64,000 nucleotides of DNA from Cellulomonas sp. JZ18 (GTDB taxonomy: Bacteria > Actinomycetota > Actinomycetes > Actinomycetales > Cellulomonadaceae). Positions 43,987 to 52,244 of this stretch are shown piece after piece. Each line of letters begins with the position of its first letter. Position 1 is the stretch's first letter. Below the pieces are notes generated by a model that was given only the letters and a program-made list of their open reading frames with translations, was not told the origin of the DNA and ran no database searches. The position numbers were made by a program, and so were the translations under genes. The stretch lies in the NCBI RefSeq assembly GCF_009720485.1, contig NZ_CP045245.1:3720001-3784000 (forward strand), given 5' to 3'.

Positions 43987-44711
43987 CGGTCCTCTCCGTC
44001 CGGTCCGGCGCTCGTGCGCTCCTGCGTGAGGGTGAGGAAGACCTCCTCGAGGTCGTCCCGCCCGTGGTGCGTCAGCTCGTCGGGGCTCGCGTCGGCCCGC
44101 ACGCGACCGTCCGCGAGCACGACGACGCGGTCCGCGACGCCCTGCGCCTCGGCGAGGTCGTGGGTCGCGAAGACGACGGTCGCGCCGTCGGCGACGCTCT
44201 CGCGGGCCCGCTCCCAGAAGGCGCGGCGCGAGGCGACGTCCATCGCGGCGGTGGGCTCGTCGAGCAGCAGCAGGTCGGGGGCGCCGACCAGGGCCATCGC
44301 GAGCAGCAGGCGCTGCCGCTCCCCGCCGGACAGGGCGGTGACGACCTTGTCCGCGTGCCTCGTCAACGCGGTGCGGGCCAGCACGTCGTCGGTCCGGTGC
44401 GCGCGCGGGTACGCCCGGCCGACCAGCCCCACCAGCTCACGCACGGTCACCTGGTCGGGCAGGCCCGCGCCCTGCAGCATCGCGCCGACGCGCCCCCGTT
44501 GCGTCCCCGGCCGTCCCCCGAGCACGCGCACGCGTCCCTGCGTCGGCCGCGCGAGCCCGAGCAGCAGCTCGAACGTCGTCGTCTTGCCCGCCCCGTTCGG
44601 GCCGAGCACGGCGACCAGCTCCCCCTCCTCGACCACCAGGTCGAGGCCGTCGAGCGCCGGGACGCCCGCGTACTCCTTGTGCACGTCGTCCAGCTCCAGC
44701 ACCGCGGCCAC
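43983..44711 (-). CDS. ABC-2 transporter ATP-binding protein
   Basis: The protein has 242 residues if GTG at 44711 (GGAAGGGGG upstream) is used; in-frame starts further upstream give a longer low-complexity N-terminus. Walker A VLGPNGAGKTTT, Q-loop VGAMLQGAGLP, signature ALSGGERQRLLLAMALV, Walker B LLLLDEPTAAMD, switch His in FATHDLAEA. The missing basic patch and export-type Q-loop fit DrrA-like exporters. Translationally coupled to its permease. Confidence 0.92.
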   Translation of the reverse strand: MAAVLELDDVHKEYAGVPALDGLDLVVEEGELVAVLGPNGAGKTTTFELLLGLARPTQGRVRVLGGRPGTQRGRVGAMLQGAGLPDQVTVRELVGLVGRAYPRAHRTDDVLARTALTRHADKVVTALSGGERQRLLLAMALVGAPDLLLLDEPTAAMDVASRRAFWERARESVADGATVVFATHDLAEAQGVADRVVVLADGRVRADASPDELTHHGRDDLEEVFLTLTQERTSAGPDGEDR

Positions 44712-44862
44712 GGCGGCCCCCTTCCCTCGTCCGTCGCCACCCCCGTCGGGCGGCTGTCCGGCGTCCTCGACGCTAGGGACGGAACCGGGGGCGGCGGACG
44801 TGCCGGCGGTCACCGGACGCACCCATGACCTCCGGCACTCCCGGGCGCCGCGGGGCCCGCGC

Positions 44863-44868
44863 TACGGT
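44863..44868 (+). promoter_or_regulatory. Leaderless -10 hexamer TACGGT
   Basis: TACGGT ends 6 nt before the GTG of the histidine kinase gene. Confidence 0.5.
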
Positions 44869-44874
44869 CGCCGG

Positions 44875-46116
44875 GTGGACGCCGTCGGGAGCCCCACCCC
44901 TGCGGGCTCCCGCGCGGCCGACCCGCCCCGCGCGGCTCCCCGGCCGCCCGCCCCCACGCAGCCCGCCGACCGGCTGGGCGCGGGCGCCGGCATGCTCGCC
45001 GTCGTCGCGGTCGGGGTCGCCCAGGTCGTCACCGACCTGACCTTCAGCGACGCCCCGGCGGCGGCCCGGGCCGTGTGGTGGGCCGCGTTCGCGGTGTACG
45101 CGGTCGCGTTCGCCCTCGACGCCGAGCTCGTGCCGCTGCGCCGCCAGCCGCCCGAGCGCGTGCTCGTCGTCGTGCTCGTCGTCGCCGCCTCGGTCGCCTG
45201 GGTCGCGAACCCCTCCGCCGACTGGACGCCGGTGCTGTTCGTGGTCACCGCGGCGGCGGCGACCGCGCTGCTCAGCCCGTCCGGCGTCGTCGGTCTGGTC
45301 ACCCTGCAGTCCCTGGTGACGGCCGTGGGCGCGGCGCTCGACGGGCGGGGGACCATCGGCGTGCCCTTCACGGTGGCGATCTACGCGTCGTTCCAGGCGT
45401 TCGCGGCGATCGTCGTGCGGACGGCCATGCGCGAGGCGCAGGCCCGCGAGGAGGCCGACGCGGCCCACGCCGCGCTCGCGGCCGTGCACGCCGACCTCGC
45501 CGCCGCGCACGCCGACCTGCGGGCGACCAGCGCGCTGCTGGGGGCGTCGAGCCGGGACGCCGAGCGGCTGCGCATCGCGCGGGACCTGCACGACGTGGTC
45601 GGCCACCAGCTCACCGCGCTCGCGCTGGAGCTCGAGATCGCCTCCCACCGCGTCGACGGGGAGGCCGCGGAGCACGTCGCGCGCGCCCGCGCCGTCGCCA
45701 AGGACCTGCTGCGGGACGTCCGGACGGTGGTCGGCGAGCTGCGCGGCGGCGCCGGGGGCCTGGAGCCGACCCTGCGCGAGGTGCTCGACCTGCCCGGCCT
45801 GACGGTCGCGCTGTCCGTCGACCCGGCCCTGCGGCTCGACGACGCGCGCCTCGTCGCGATCGTGCGGTGCGTGCAGGAGGCGGGCACCAACGCCCTGCGG
45901 CACGCGCCGGGCGCGACACGGCTCGCCGTGCGGGTGCGGCGGGAGGGCGACGACGTCGAGGTCGACGTGCACGACGACGGCCCCGGCGCGCTCGCGTGGG
46001 AGCCCGGGCACGGGCTGCGGGGGATGCAGGAGCGCGTCGCCGCGCTCGGCGGGACGCTCGCCGTCGACCCCGGCCCGGGCCGGGGGTTCCGGGTCACCGC
46101 GCGGGTGCCGGCGTGA
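44875..46116 (+). CDS. NarL-type sensor histidine kinase (HisKA_3)
   Basis: The protein has 413 residues. Five or six membrane helices lie in the first ~185 residues. A coiled coil follows (AREEADAAHAALAAVHADLA), then the dimerisation/phosphoacceptor box RLRIARDLHDVVGHQLTALA with His239, and the HATPase domain with N-box VQEAGTNALRHA and G-box VDVHDDGPG plus GHGLRGMQERVAALGG. There is no extracellular sensor domain, so it probably senses within the membrane, as DesK/LiaS-like kinases do. GTGA overlap with the response regulator. Divergent from the ABC exporter that it may control. Confidence 0.93.
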   Translation: MDAVGSPTPAGSRAADPPRAAPRPPAPTQPADRLGAGAGMLAVVAVGVAQVVTDLTFSDAPAAARAVWWAAFAVYAVAFALDAELVPLRRQPPERVLVVVLVVAASVAWVANPSADWTPVLFVVTAAAATALLSPSGVVGLVTLQSLVTAVGAALDGRGTIGVPFTVAIYASFQAFAAIVVRTAMREAQAREEADAAHAALAAVHADLAAAHADLRATSALLGASSRDAERLRIARDLHDVVGHQLTALALELEIASHRVDGEAAEHVARARAVAKDLLRDVRTVVGELRGGAGGLEPTLREVLDLPGLTVALSVDPALRLDDARLVAIVRCVQEAGTNALRHAPGATRLAVRVRREGDDVEVDVHDDGPGALAWEPGHGLRGMQERVAALGGTLAVDPGPGRGFRVTARVPA

Positions 46117-46760
46117 TCCGGGTCGTGCTGGTCGACGACCAGACGCTGGTCCGCCAGGGGGTGCGGGGGCTGCTCGCGCTGACCGACGCGGTCGACGTCG
46201 TGGCCGAGGGGGCCGACGGCGACGAGGCGCTCGCCCTGGTCGCCGAGCACCGTCCGGACGTCCTGCTGCTCGACCTGCAGATGCCGCGCCGGGACGGGAT
46301 CGCGGTGCTGGAGGCGCTGCGGGAGGCGGACGACCCGACGCCCGTGCTCGTGCTGACGACCTTCGACGACGACGCGCTCGTCGCGCGGGCGCTCGGGGCT
46401 GGCGCGCGCGGCTACCTGCTCAAGGACGTCACGCTCGACCAGCTCGTCGACGCGGTGCGGCGCGTCGCGGGCGGCGAGCGCCTGTGGCAGCCGGCGGTCA
46501 CCGACCGGCTGCTGCGCGCGCTGCTCGACCGACCGGCCGCCGTCGACGGCATCGACCGTCCCGACCCGCTCACCGCGCGCGAGCTCGACGTGCTGCGGCT
46601 GCTCGCGGCGGGCTGGTCGAACCGCGAGATCGCGGACTCCCTGCACCTCGCGCCCGGCACGGTGAAGAACCACGTGTCCGCCGTGCTGCTCAAGCTCGGC
46701 GTGCGGGACCGCACGCGCGCGGTGCTGCGGGCGCTGGAGCTGGGGCTCCTGGGGTCCTGA
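46113..46760 (+). CDS. NarL/FixJ-family response regulator
   Basis: The protein has 215 residues. The receiver domain has the acidic pair VDDQ, phosphoacceptor D54 in LLLDLQMPRRDG, and the Lys in GYLLKDVT. The C-terminal LuxR HTH is LTARELDVLRLLAAGWSNRE followed by IADSLHLAPGTVKNHVSAVL. It pairs with the upstream kinase by a 4-nt overlap. A likely target is the divergent ABC exporter promoter. Confidence 0.95.
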   Translation: MIRVVLVDDQTLVRQGVRGLLALTDAVDVVAEGADGDEALALVAEHRPDVLLLDLQMPRRDGIAVLEALREADDPTPVLVLTTFDDDALVARALGAGARGYLLKDVTLDQLVDAVRRVAGGERLWQPAVTDRLLRALLDRPAAVDGIDRPDPLTARELDVLRLLAAGWSNREIADSLHLAPGTVKNHVSAVLLKLGVRDRTRAVLRALELGLLGS

Positions 46761-46788
46761 CGCGGGCGCGGCCGGGTCGGCCGTGCGC

Positions 46789-46818
46789 GGGCGCGGCGCC
46801 GCGGTGGGCGCCGCGCCC
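46789..46818. terminator. Bidirectional terminator, perfect 12-bp stem
   Basis: GGGCGCGGCGCC (46789-46800) and GGCGCCGCGCCC (46807-46818) are perfect complements around a 6-nt loop, between two convergent genes. Confidence 0.75.
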
Positions 46819-46825
46819 GGCGGCG

Positions 46826-47785
46826 TCACGGCCGGGGACCCCGCAGCGTCACCAGGATGCTGCCGCCCACCTCCATGTCGACGGTCGTGCAGTCGGCGTC
46901 CGGGTCCTCGATCGCGGTCGTCGGCCAGTGGTGCTCGAAGCCGAGCGCCTCGTCGGCGACGGCGACGGCCGCGTCGAGGTCGAGGCACCGCTGCGCGACG
47001 CCGGCGCGCAGGGCGTCCCGGACGGTGGCCACCGGGCCTCCCGGCGTCGCACCCCCCTCGGACGACGACGCCGACGGGCCCGTGACGACGCGGACGGTCC
47101 GGGTCGCCGGCTCGACGAGGACGCCGGCGCAGGCCTCGGGCGCGCCCCCGCTCGCCGTGACCGGCGCGACCTCCCAGTCCACGCCCAGCCGCTGCGCGTC
47201 GGCCCGCACCAGCGCCGTCGCGTCCTCGACGCTCGTGCACCCGGCCCCGAGCCCGTCGACCACGTCGTTCGCCCGCGCCTGGAGCTCGCGCAGCGCGACG
47301 CTCTCCGACCAGTCGTCCTGGACGCGCGCCCCGTCCGGGACCTGCCCGGCGGGGGCGACCCACAGCTGGTCGGCGTACCAGAACGCCACCGGGTCGGTGA
47401 TCGCCGGGAGCCCGTTCAGGCGCTGGTACTCCTGGCAGTCCGGCACGGGGTCGCCCGTGAGGAGCGGTCCGCTCGCGACCGGCTCGTCCTGCGTCGGGCC
47501 CACCCACGTCGTCGCGCACTTGACGCCGTCGGAGACCCCCTGGCTGCTCTGGACGTACCACTGCTGGTAGCCCGCCCACGCCGCCCCGGCTCCCACGAGC
47601 CCGGTCGCCAGCACCGCGGCCAGCAGCCCGCGCCGCAGCCCGCGCCGCCCCGCCGGCCGTGCGGCCGTCGTCGTCCCGTCCGTCGCCATGATCGCCTCGC
47701 TCATCCCGCGCGTGTCCGCGTGCCGCAGGGCGTCCCGGCCCGCCGGGTCGGCGGCCCTCAGCCGGCCGATCAGGTCGTCGCTCAT
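46826..47785 (-). CDS. Single-pass membrane protein, partner of an ECF sigma factor
   Basis: The protein has 319 residues. Its ATG overlaps the sigma-factor stop (ATGA). Residues 1-45 (MSDDLIGRLRAADPAGRDAL onward) look like a cytoplasmic anti-sigma-like stretch, followed by one membrane helix (LLAAVLATGLVGAGAAWAGY) and a ~250-residue extracytoplasmic domain with scattered cysteines and no recognised fold. The short N-terminal segment before a TM helix and the coupled position suggest an anti-sigma role, but no zinc-binding HxxxCxxC motif is present. Confidence 0.75.
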   Translation of the reverse strand: MSDDLIGRLRAADPAGRDALRHADTRGMSEAIMATDGTTTAARPAGRRGLRRGLLAAVLATGLVGAGAAWAGYQQWYVQSSQGVSDGVKCATTWVGPTQDEPVASGPLLTGDPVPDCQEYQRLNGLPAITDPVAFWYADQLWVAPAGQVPDGARVQDDWSESVALRELQARANDVVDGLGAGCTSVEDATALVRADAQRLGVDWEVAPVTASGGAPEACAGVLVEPATRTVRVVTGPSASSSEGGATPGGPVATVRDALRAGVAQRCLDLDAAVAVADEALGFEHHWPTTAIEDPDADCTTVDMEVGGSILVTLRGPRP

Positions 47786-48426
47786 CGCGCCTCCTCGGTC
47801 ACCGGACGGGCGACCGCCCGTCCGGACAGGACGTGTCCGGTCCTCGCGTCGCGTCGCACTGCCTGCGGTGCGTCGCCCTCCGCCTCGAGCGCCGCGAGCT
47901 GGGCGAGCAGACGTCGTCGCGCGCGGTGCAGCCGCACCCGCACGGTCGCACGCGGCACACCGAGCACCAGCGCGATCTCGTCGCGCGCGAGCTCCTCCCA
48001 GGCCACGAGGCGCAGCAGCTCGCGGTCGTCGGGTGCGAGCCGGTCCAGGGCCGTGAGCAGCACGGGGTCGGCCGGCTCGGGCGGCGGCGCGACCTCCTCG
48101 AGCGAGGACCGCAGCCGGTCCGCGAGCGCGAGCCTGCGCCGCTCGCCCCGGTAGTGGTTGGCCAGCACGCGGCGCGCCACGCCGAACAGCCACGGGCGCG
48201 CCTGCGCGTCGCGCGGGACGTCGTCGAGCCGGCGCCAGGCCACCAGGTAGGTCTCGGCGACGACGTCGGCGGCGTCCGCCGGGTCCGCGACGCGCCGCAC
48301 GGCGTAGGCGAGCAGCGCGTGCTGGTGGGCCTCGAACAGGCGGACGAACCGGGCGCGGTGCGGGTCGTCGGCCGTCGCGGGGTCGGGCGGCCCGGTGCGC
48401 GGGGGGCCGGACGGGTCGGTGCTCAC
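47782..48426 (-). CDS. ECF RNA polymerase sigma factor
   Basis: The protein has 214 residues; GTG behind GGAAGGAG. Sigma region 2 is FVRLFEAHQHALLAYAVRRV with ADVVAETYLVAWRRLDDVP and RPWLFGVARRVLANHYRGER. Region 4 is LAPDDRELLRLVAWEELARD followed by IALVLGVPRATVRVRLHRAR. The gene is coupled to the following membrane protein, a common arrangement for a sigma/anti-sigma pair. The regulon is unknown. Confidence 0.93.
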   Translation of the reverse strand: MSTDPSGPPRTGPPDPATADDPHRARFVRLFEAHQHALLAYAVRRVADPADAADVVAETYLVAWRRLDDVPRDAQARPWLFGVARRVLANHYRGERRRLALADRLRSSLEEVAPPPEPADPVLLTALDRLAPDDRELLRLVAWEELARDEIALVLGVPRATVRVRLHRARRRLLAQLAALEAEGDAPQAVRRDARTGHVLSGRAVARPVTEEAR

Positions 48427-48504
48427 GGCGCTCCTTCCGGAGGGAGGACGGTCACCTTGCACGTGTCCGGCACCGCCCGGGGCGTTGCACCCGCCGCTGC
48501 GGTG

Positions 48505-49479
48505 TCAGCGCAGCGCCCGGGCGATCCCCGCGTGCTTGGCCAGCAGCATCTGGCCCCAGGCCAGCCGGGCGACGGGACGCAGCAGCAGCCCCACGGCCGC
48601 GCGCCAGCCGCCCGTCCCGAGCCAGCGGACGGTGAGGTCCACGCGCGTGCCGCCCCCGGACGAGGTGAGCGCGACCGCCAGGCGCTGCACAGGCTCGCCG
48701 CCGGGCCGGTCCGGACGGCGCAGCTCCCACTCGACCAGGCGCCCTTCCTCCCGCGCGACGGGGACGACCTCCTGCCGCTCGAACCCGGGCGGCACGGGCT
48801 TGGCGCCCTCCGCCTCGCCGACCAGCGTCGCGACCAGGACGCCGTCGGCCCGCTCCTCGACGGACGCGTACCACGGGTCCCACGCGGTGCGGCGCGCCGG
48901 GTCGGTCACCAGCGACCAGACCTCGGCGGGCGACGCCGGGACCCAGCCGCGGCGGGTCACGGTGCGCCACGGGCGCGGGTCCGGGCTGAACAGGGCACCG
49001 GCGGGCGCGGTCGCCGTGGGGACCCACGCGTCGAGCGCGGTCAGGACGCGCTCCGCGTCGAGCCCGAGCACGGCGAGCACCTCCACCACGAACCCGCTGG
49101 GCTCGCGCACGAGGTCCTGCAGGATCCGGCGGTCGTCGGCCAGGCGCACGTCCCACTGGCCCGCCGTGAGCACGCGGTCGGCGCGCGGCGACCACGGCAG
49201 CCCGCCTCCCGTGCGGGGCAGCGTGCGCGGCTGGGCCGGCGGCGCGGGCACGCCGGCGCGGGCGAGCCGGTCGGCGTGGACCTGCGCGACGGCGGACCGC
49301 GCGCGGTCGACCGTGACGCCGAGCGAGCGCAGCACGTCGCCCGCCGGGCCGCCGACGGCCGTGAGCGCGACGAGCAGGTCGTCGAGCTCGAGCTCGGCGT
49401 GCCCGACGCGGTAGGCCTCCTCGGTGGCCGTGACGACGATCTGCTGCGAGAGGACGACGGCGTCCGTCAGGCGGCTCAT
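48505..49479 (-). CDS. Clp N-domain / SRPBCC fusion protein
   Basis: The protein has 324 residues. Residues 1-165 contain a double Clp-N-like repeat (RVGHAELELDDLLVALTAVG, then GFVVEVLAVLGLDAERVLTA). Residues 175-320 form a polyketide-cyclase/SRPBCC domain (RRGWVPASPAEVWSLVTDPA, RRTAWDPWYASVE, RVDLTVRWLG). Its ATG overlaps the stop of a small HTH gene. Clp_N domains usually act as adaptors in proteolysis; why one is fused to a ligand-binding fold is unknown. Confidence 0.85.
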   Translation of the reverse strand: MSRLTDAVVLSQQIVVTATEEAYRVGHAELELDDLLVALTAVGGPAGDVLRSLGVTVDRARSAVAQVHADRLARAGVPAPPAQPRTLPRTGGGLPWSPRADRVLTAGQWDVRLADDRRILQDLVREPSGFVVEVLAVLGLDAERVLTALDAWVPTATAPAGALFSPDPRPWRTVTRRGWVPASPAEVWSLVTDPARRTAWDPWYASVEERADGVLVATLVGEAEGAKPVPPGFERQEVVPVAREEGRLVEWELRRPDRPGGEPVQRLAVALTSSGGGTRVDLTVRWLGTGGWRAAVGLLLRPVARLAWGQMLLAKHAGIARALR

Positions 49480-49724
49480 GTGCGGTTCCTCCGGGGGACG
49501 GCGATGGTCGGGTCGATGCGCCTGGCGTACTTCTTGTGCACGGCCTGCCGCGTGACGCCGAGGGCGTCGGCGACCTCCTGCCAGCTCATGCCGGCGCGCA
49601 GCGCGGCCTCGACCTGGCGCAGCTCGTAGGACTCGACGAGCACCCGCAGCGAGGACACGGCCCGCAGGCCGGTGAGCGGGTCGGACGTGTCGCTCGCGGC
49701 GACCGCCACGTCGGGCTGGTCCAC
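49476..49724 (-). CDS. Small helix-turn-helix DNA-binding protein
   Basis: The protein has 82 residues from the GTG that follows TAGGTT by 7 nt (leaderless). The HTH is VEAALRAGMSWQEVADALGV followed by TRQAVHKKYARRID, similar to small sigma-region-4/Rrf-like helix-turn-helix proteins of actinobacteria. It is co-transcribed with the Clp_N-SRPBCC gene. It probably autoregulates through the palindrome over its own -10. Confidence 0.85.
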   Translation of the reverse strand: MDQPDVAVAASDTSDPLTGLRAVSSLRVLVESYELRQVEAALRAGMSWQEVADALGVTRQAVHKKYARRIDPTIAVPRRNRT

Positions 49725-49730
49725 GCGTGT

Positions 49731-49761
49731 CAACCTAGGTTGCTCAACACGCGCTTGTCAA
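49731..49761 (-). promoter_or_regulatory. Full -35/-10 promoter with palindrome over the -10
   Basis: On the minus strand TTGACA (49761-49756), an 18-nt spacer and TAGGTT (49737-49732) make a clear sigma-70-type promoter. The -10 lies inside a perfect 12-bp palindrome CAACCTAGGTTG (49731-49742). GTTGCTCA is repeated in the plus-strand reading (about 49739 and 49767). Confidence 0.75.
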
Positions 49762-49829
49762 CGCTTGTTGCTCAGGGTGCGAGCGCCGCGGACGGCGCCG
49801 GCGTCGGGGCGCCCGGCGGCCGCCTGCCG

Positions 49830-49835
49830 TAGCGT
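49830..49835 (+). promoter_or_regulatory. Leaderless -10 hexamer TAGCGT
   Basis: TAGCGT ends 6 nt before the GTG start of the permease at 49842. Confidence 0.5.
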
Positions 49836-49841
49836 CCGCCT

Positions 49842-51014
49842 GTGCGTGCGGTCCGTCGGGTGCCCTGGTGGCTGGTGGCCGTCGTCGTCGGCGCCGCGCT
49901 CGTCGCGACCGGCGCGCTGCCGGCGGCCGACGCGCACGACCTTGTCGAGCGCACCGGCCCGGTGCTGCTGTTCCTGGCCGCGCTCACGGTCGTCGCCGAG
50001 CTCTGCTCCGGCGCCGGGCTCTTCGACGCCGCGGCGGCGGCGACGTCCCGGCTCGCCCGCGGCCGACGCCCCGTGCTGTGGCTGCTCGTCGTCGTGCTCG
50101 CGACCGTGTCCACCGCGGTGCTCTCCCTCGACACGACGGCCGTGCTGCTGACGCCCGTCGTCGTCGCGCTCGCCCGGCGCACCGGCTCGGACCCGCTGCG
50201 GTTCGCGCTCGTCGTCGTCGCCCTCGCGAACACGGCGTCGCTCGTCCTGCCGGTCTCCAACCTGACGAACCTGCTCGCCGACCGCGCGCTGCGCGCGACC
50301 GGCGCCGACTACCTCGCCCTCATGTGGGCGCCCGCGCTGACCGCGGTCGTCGTCACGGTGGCCCTGCTGGCGCTGCGGGACCGCCGGTCCGTCCGCGGTC
50401 GGTACGGCGCCGCGCCGGGACGCCCGGTGCCGGACCGGCCGCTGCTGGTCGTCGCGGCCGTGACGACGGTGCTCATGGCGGCCGCGTTCGTGGCCGGCGT
50501 CGAGCCCGTGGTCGCCGGTGCCGCGGCCGCGGCCGTGCTGGCGGTCGCCACCGCGGTGCGCCGCCGACCGTGGCCCGCTCCCCCGGCCGACCTCGTGCCG
50601 TGGCGCACGCTGCTCGTCGTCGCCGGGCTGTTCGTCGTCGTCGAGACGCTGCGGGTGCACGGCGGGGCCGCGCTCGCGGCGGGGGCCGCCGGGGACGGGC
50701 ACGGGATCGGCGACCTGCTGCGCCTGGCCGCGACGGCCGCGCTCGCGTCGAACGTCGTCAACAACCTGCCCGCGTACCTCGCGCTGGAGCCGGCCGCCGC
50801 CGGCGAACCGCTGCGGCTCGCGGCGCTGCTGGTCGGCACCGGGGCCGGGGCGGTCCTCACGCCGTGGGGCTCGCTCGCGACCGTGCTGTGGTGGCAGCGC
50901 TGCCGGGCGCTGCTGCTGCACGTGCCCGCGGGGGTGGTCGTGCGCCAGGGACTGCTGCTCGCGGCCCCGGTCGTGGCGGCGTCCGTCGCGGCGCTCGTCG
51001 CGGCGTCCCGCTGA
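49842..51014 (+). CDS. ArsB/NhaD-superfamily (SLC13-like) permease
   Basis: The protein has 390 residues with about eleven membrane segments. The ion-transporter pattern is LFLAALTVVAELCSGAGLFD, VVLATVSTAVLSLDTTAVLL, TPVVVALARR, NTASLVLPVSNLTNLLA and, in the second half, ASNVVNNLPAYLALEP with VGTGAGAVLTPWGSLATVLW. The two T/S-N-x-P-type hairpins match ArsB/CitM-like transporters. Arsenite efflux or dicarboxylate transport are both possible; no arsR or arsC neighbour supports arsenic. Confidence 0.88.
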   Translation: MRAVRRVPWWLVAVVVGAALVATGALPAADAHDLVERTGPVLLFLAALTVVAELCSGAGLFDAAAAATSRLARGRRPVLWLLVVVLATVSTAVLSLDTTAVLLTPVVVALARRTGSDPLRFALVVVALANTASLVLPVSNLTNLLADRALRATGADYLALMWAPALTAVVVTVALLALRDRRSVRGRYGAAPGRPVPDRPLLVVAAVTTVLMAAAFVAGVEPVVAGAAAAAVLAVATAVRRRPWPAPPADLVPWRTLLVVAGLFVVVETLRVHGGAALAAGAAGDGHGIGDLLRLAATAALASNVVNNLPAYLALEPAAAGEPLRLAALLVGTGAGAVLTPWGSLATVLWWQRCRALLLHVPAGVVVRQGLLLAAPVVAASVAALVAASR

Positions 51015-51121
51015 GCGCCGCGACGCCCGGGCGGACGGGCGACGCCCGCGCCGCCGGCGTGCCGGCTCGGGTAGGTTGCGACGGCCACGCCGTCGCCGGG
51101 CGGCTCGGAGGAAGGACCCCC

Positions 51122-51589
51122 ATGTCGCAGACCGCCGACGGTCGAGCCGCGCTCGTGCTCCCGGCTCTCGACCGGGCAGCCCGCGGCCGCCTGGCCGCGA
51201 CGCTCGACACCACGTCCGGCCTGCTGACGCCCGCGCGGCGCACCTGGCGCACCCGGCCCGTCGTCGCGGACGGCCGGGCCCACGTCTGGTTCGCCGTCCG
51301 GCGTCGCGGGGTCGACCTCTCCCTCGAGCGGTACAAGGGCCTGCGGCGCGCGACCGTGCCCCTGGTGCGCGTGCGCCGCCGGTACGAGGCGAGCCAGTCC
51401 CCCGAGCTCCTGCTCGCGCTCGCCGACGAGCTGGAGCGGCGGGGGGTGCGGGACGTCCCCCACGTCGTGCGCCGGCTCCGCGACCAGGCCCGGTGGCTGG
51501 AGGACGGGGGCGACCTGCGCGGCTCCCCCCTGAAGGCGCTGCCGCGGGAGAACGTGCTGCTCGACCTGCTGAGCCTGCCGTCGCCGTGA
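51122..51589 (+). CDS. Uncharacterised protein, paralog of 40.1-kb gene
   Basis: The protein has 155 residues; ATG behind GGAGGAAGGA. It shares with the 40-kb protein [66 protein letters not shown] and SPLKALPRE. It is soluble, with no signal peptide. It lies 52 bp before a membrane relative of the family, so the two probably form an operon. Function unknown. Confidence 0.75.
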   Translation: MSQTADGRAALVLPALDRAARGRLAATLDTTSGLLTPARRTWRTRPVVADGRAHVWFAVRRRGVDLSLERYKGLRRATVPLVRVRRRYEASQSPELLLALADELERRGVRDVPHVVRRLRDQARWLEDGGDLRGSPLKALPRENVLLDLLSLPSP

Positions 51590-51641
51590 CCACCTCCCGC
51601 CCCTCGGCCCCCACCTCGACCCGACAGGACGGAGGACGACC

Positions 51642-52244
51642 GTGACCGGTGGACCGGTGCGCGTCCCGGAGCTGCGCTCGCGCAGCTGGTACCGCTGGGT
51701 CACGGCGACCTTCGTGGCCGTCCTCGTGATGATGGCGTGGGTGGCGGTCACCCAGCCGGAGAACCGCGTGTGGGTGGCGGTCACGCTGCCGCTCATGGGG
51801 CTCTGGGTGACGTTCCTGGTCCGGCGGTCCGTCACCTTCGACCCGGGGACCGGCGTCGTGACACGCACCGTGGTCGGCGTCTCCCGGGAGCTCCGGCTCG
51901 TCCCGGGCACCGAGGTCGCCCTCGTGCCCAACGGCGCCGGCGCCCTCCTGCTCGCACTCCGCCCGCCCGGTGCCCGCCGGCGCACGTACCTGCTGATCCT
52001 CTCGATGACGGACTACGTCGAGGCGTCGCAGCCGCCGGAGCTGCTGCGCGGCCTGGCCGACACGCTCGAGCGCTTCTGCGGCCCGGCGACGCGCGCCGTC
52101 GTGCGACAGCTGCGCGAGCAGGCCGATCACGTGGCCGGCGGCGGGACCGCGCGCACCTCCCCCCTGGCCGCGCTGCTGACCTACGGCGTCCTGCGGGCCG
52201 CCAAGGCCGGCGGTGCGGGCGGCATCGTCGGTCACCTGGACTGA
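51642..52244 (+). CDS. Membrane protein related to the 40-kb/51-kb uncharacterised family
   Basis: The protein has 200 residues; GTG behind GGAGGA. Two membrane helices (FVAVLVMMAWVAV, VWVAVTLPLMGLWVTFLV) are followed by a PH-like domain pattern (TFDPGTGVVTRTVVGVSREL, RLVPGTEVALVP) and then the shared C-terminal block EASQPPELLRGLADTLERF, VVRQLREQADHVAGG, RTSPLAAL. It ends 13 bp inside the convergent acyltransferase gene. Confidence 0.75.
   Translation: MTGGPVRVPELRSRSWYRWVTATFVAVLVMMAWVAVTQPENRVWVAVTLPLMGLWVTFLVRRSVTFDPGTGVVTRTVVGVSRELRLVPGTEVALVPNGAGALLLALRPPGARRRTYLLILSMTDYVEASQPPELLRGLADTLERFCGPATRAVVRQLREQADHVAGGGTARTSPLAALLTYGVLRAAKAGGAGGIVGHLD

Noticed and set aside
49842..51014. ArsB-like permease considered an arsenic resistance gene
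   Set aside because: No arsR, arsC or other arsenic gene nearby, and the fold is shared with Na+/dicarboxylate and other anion permeases.
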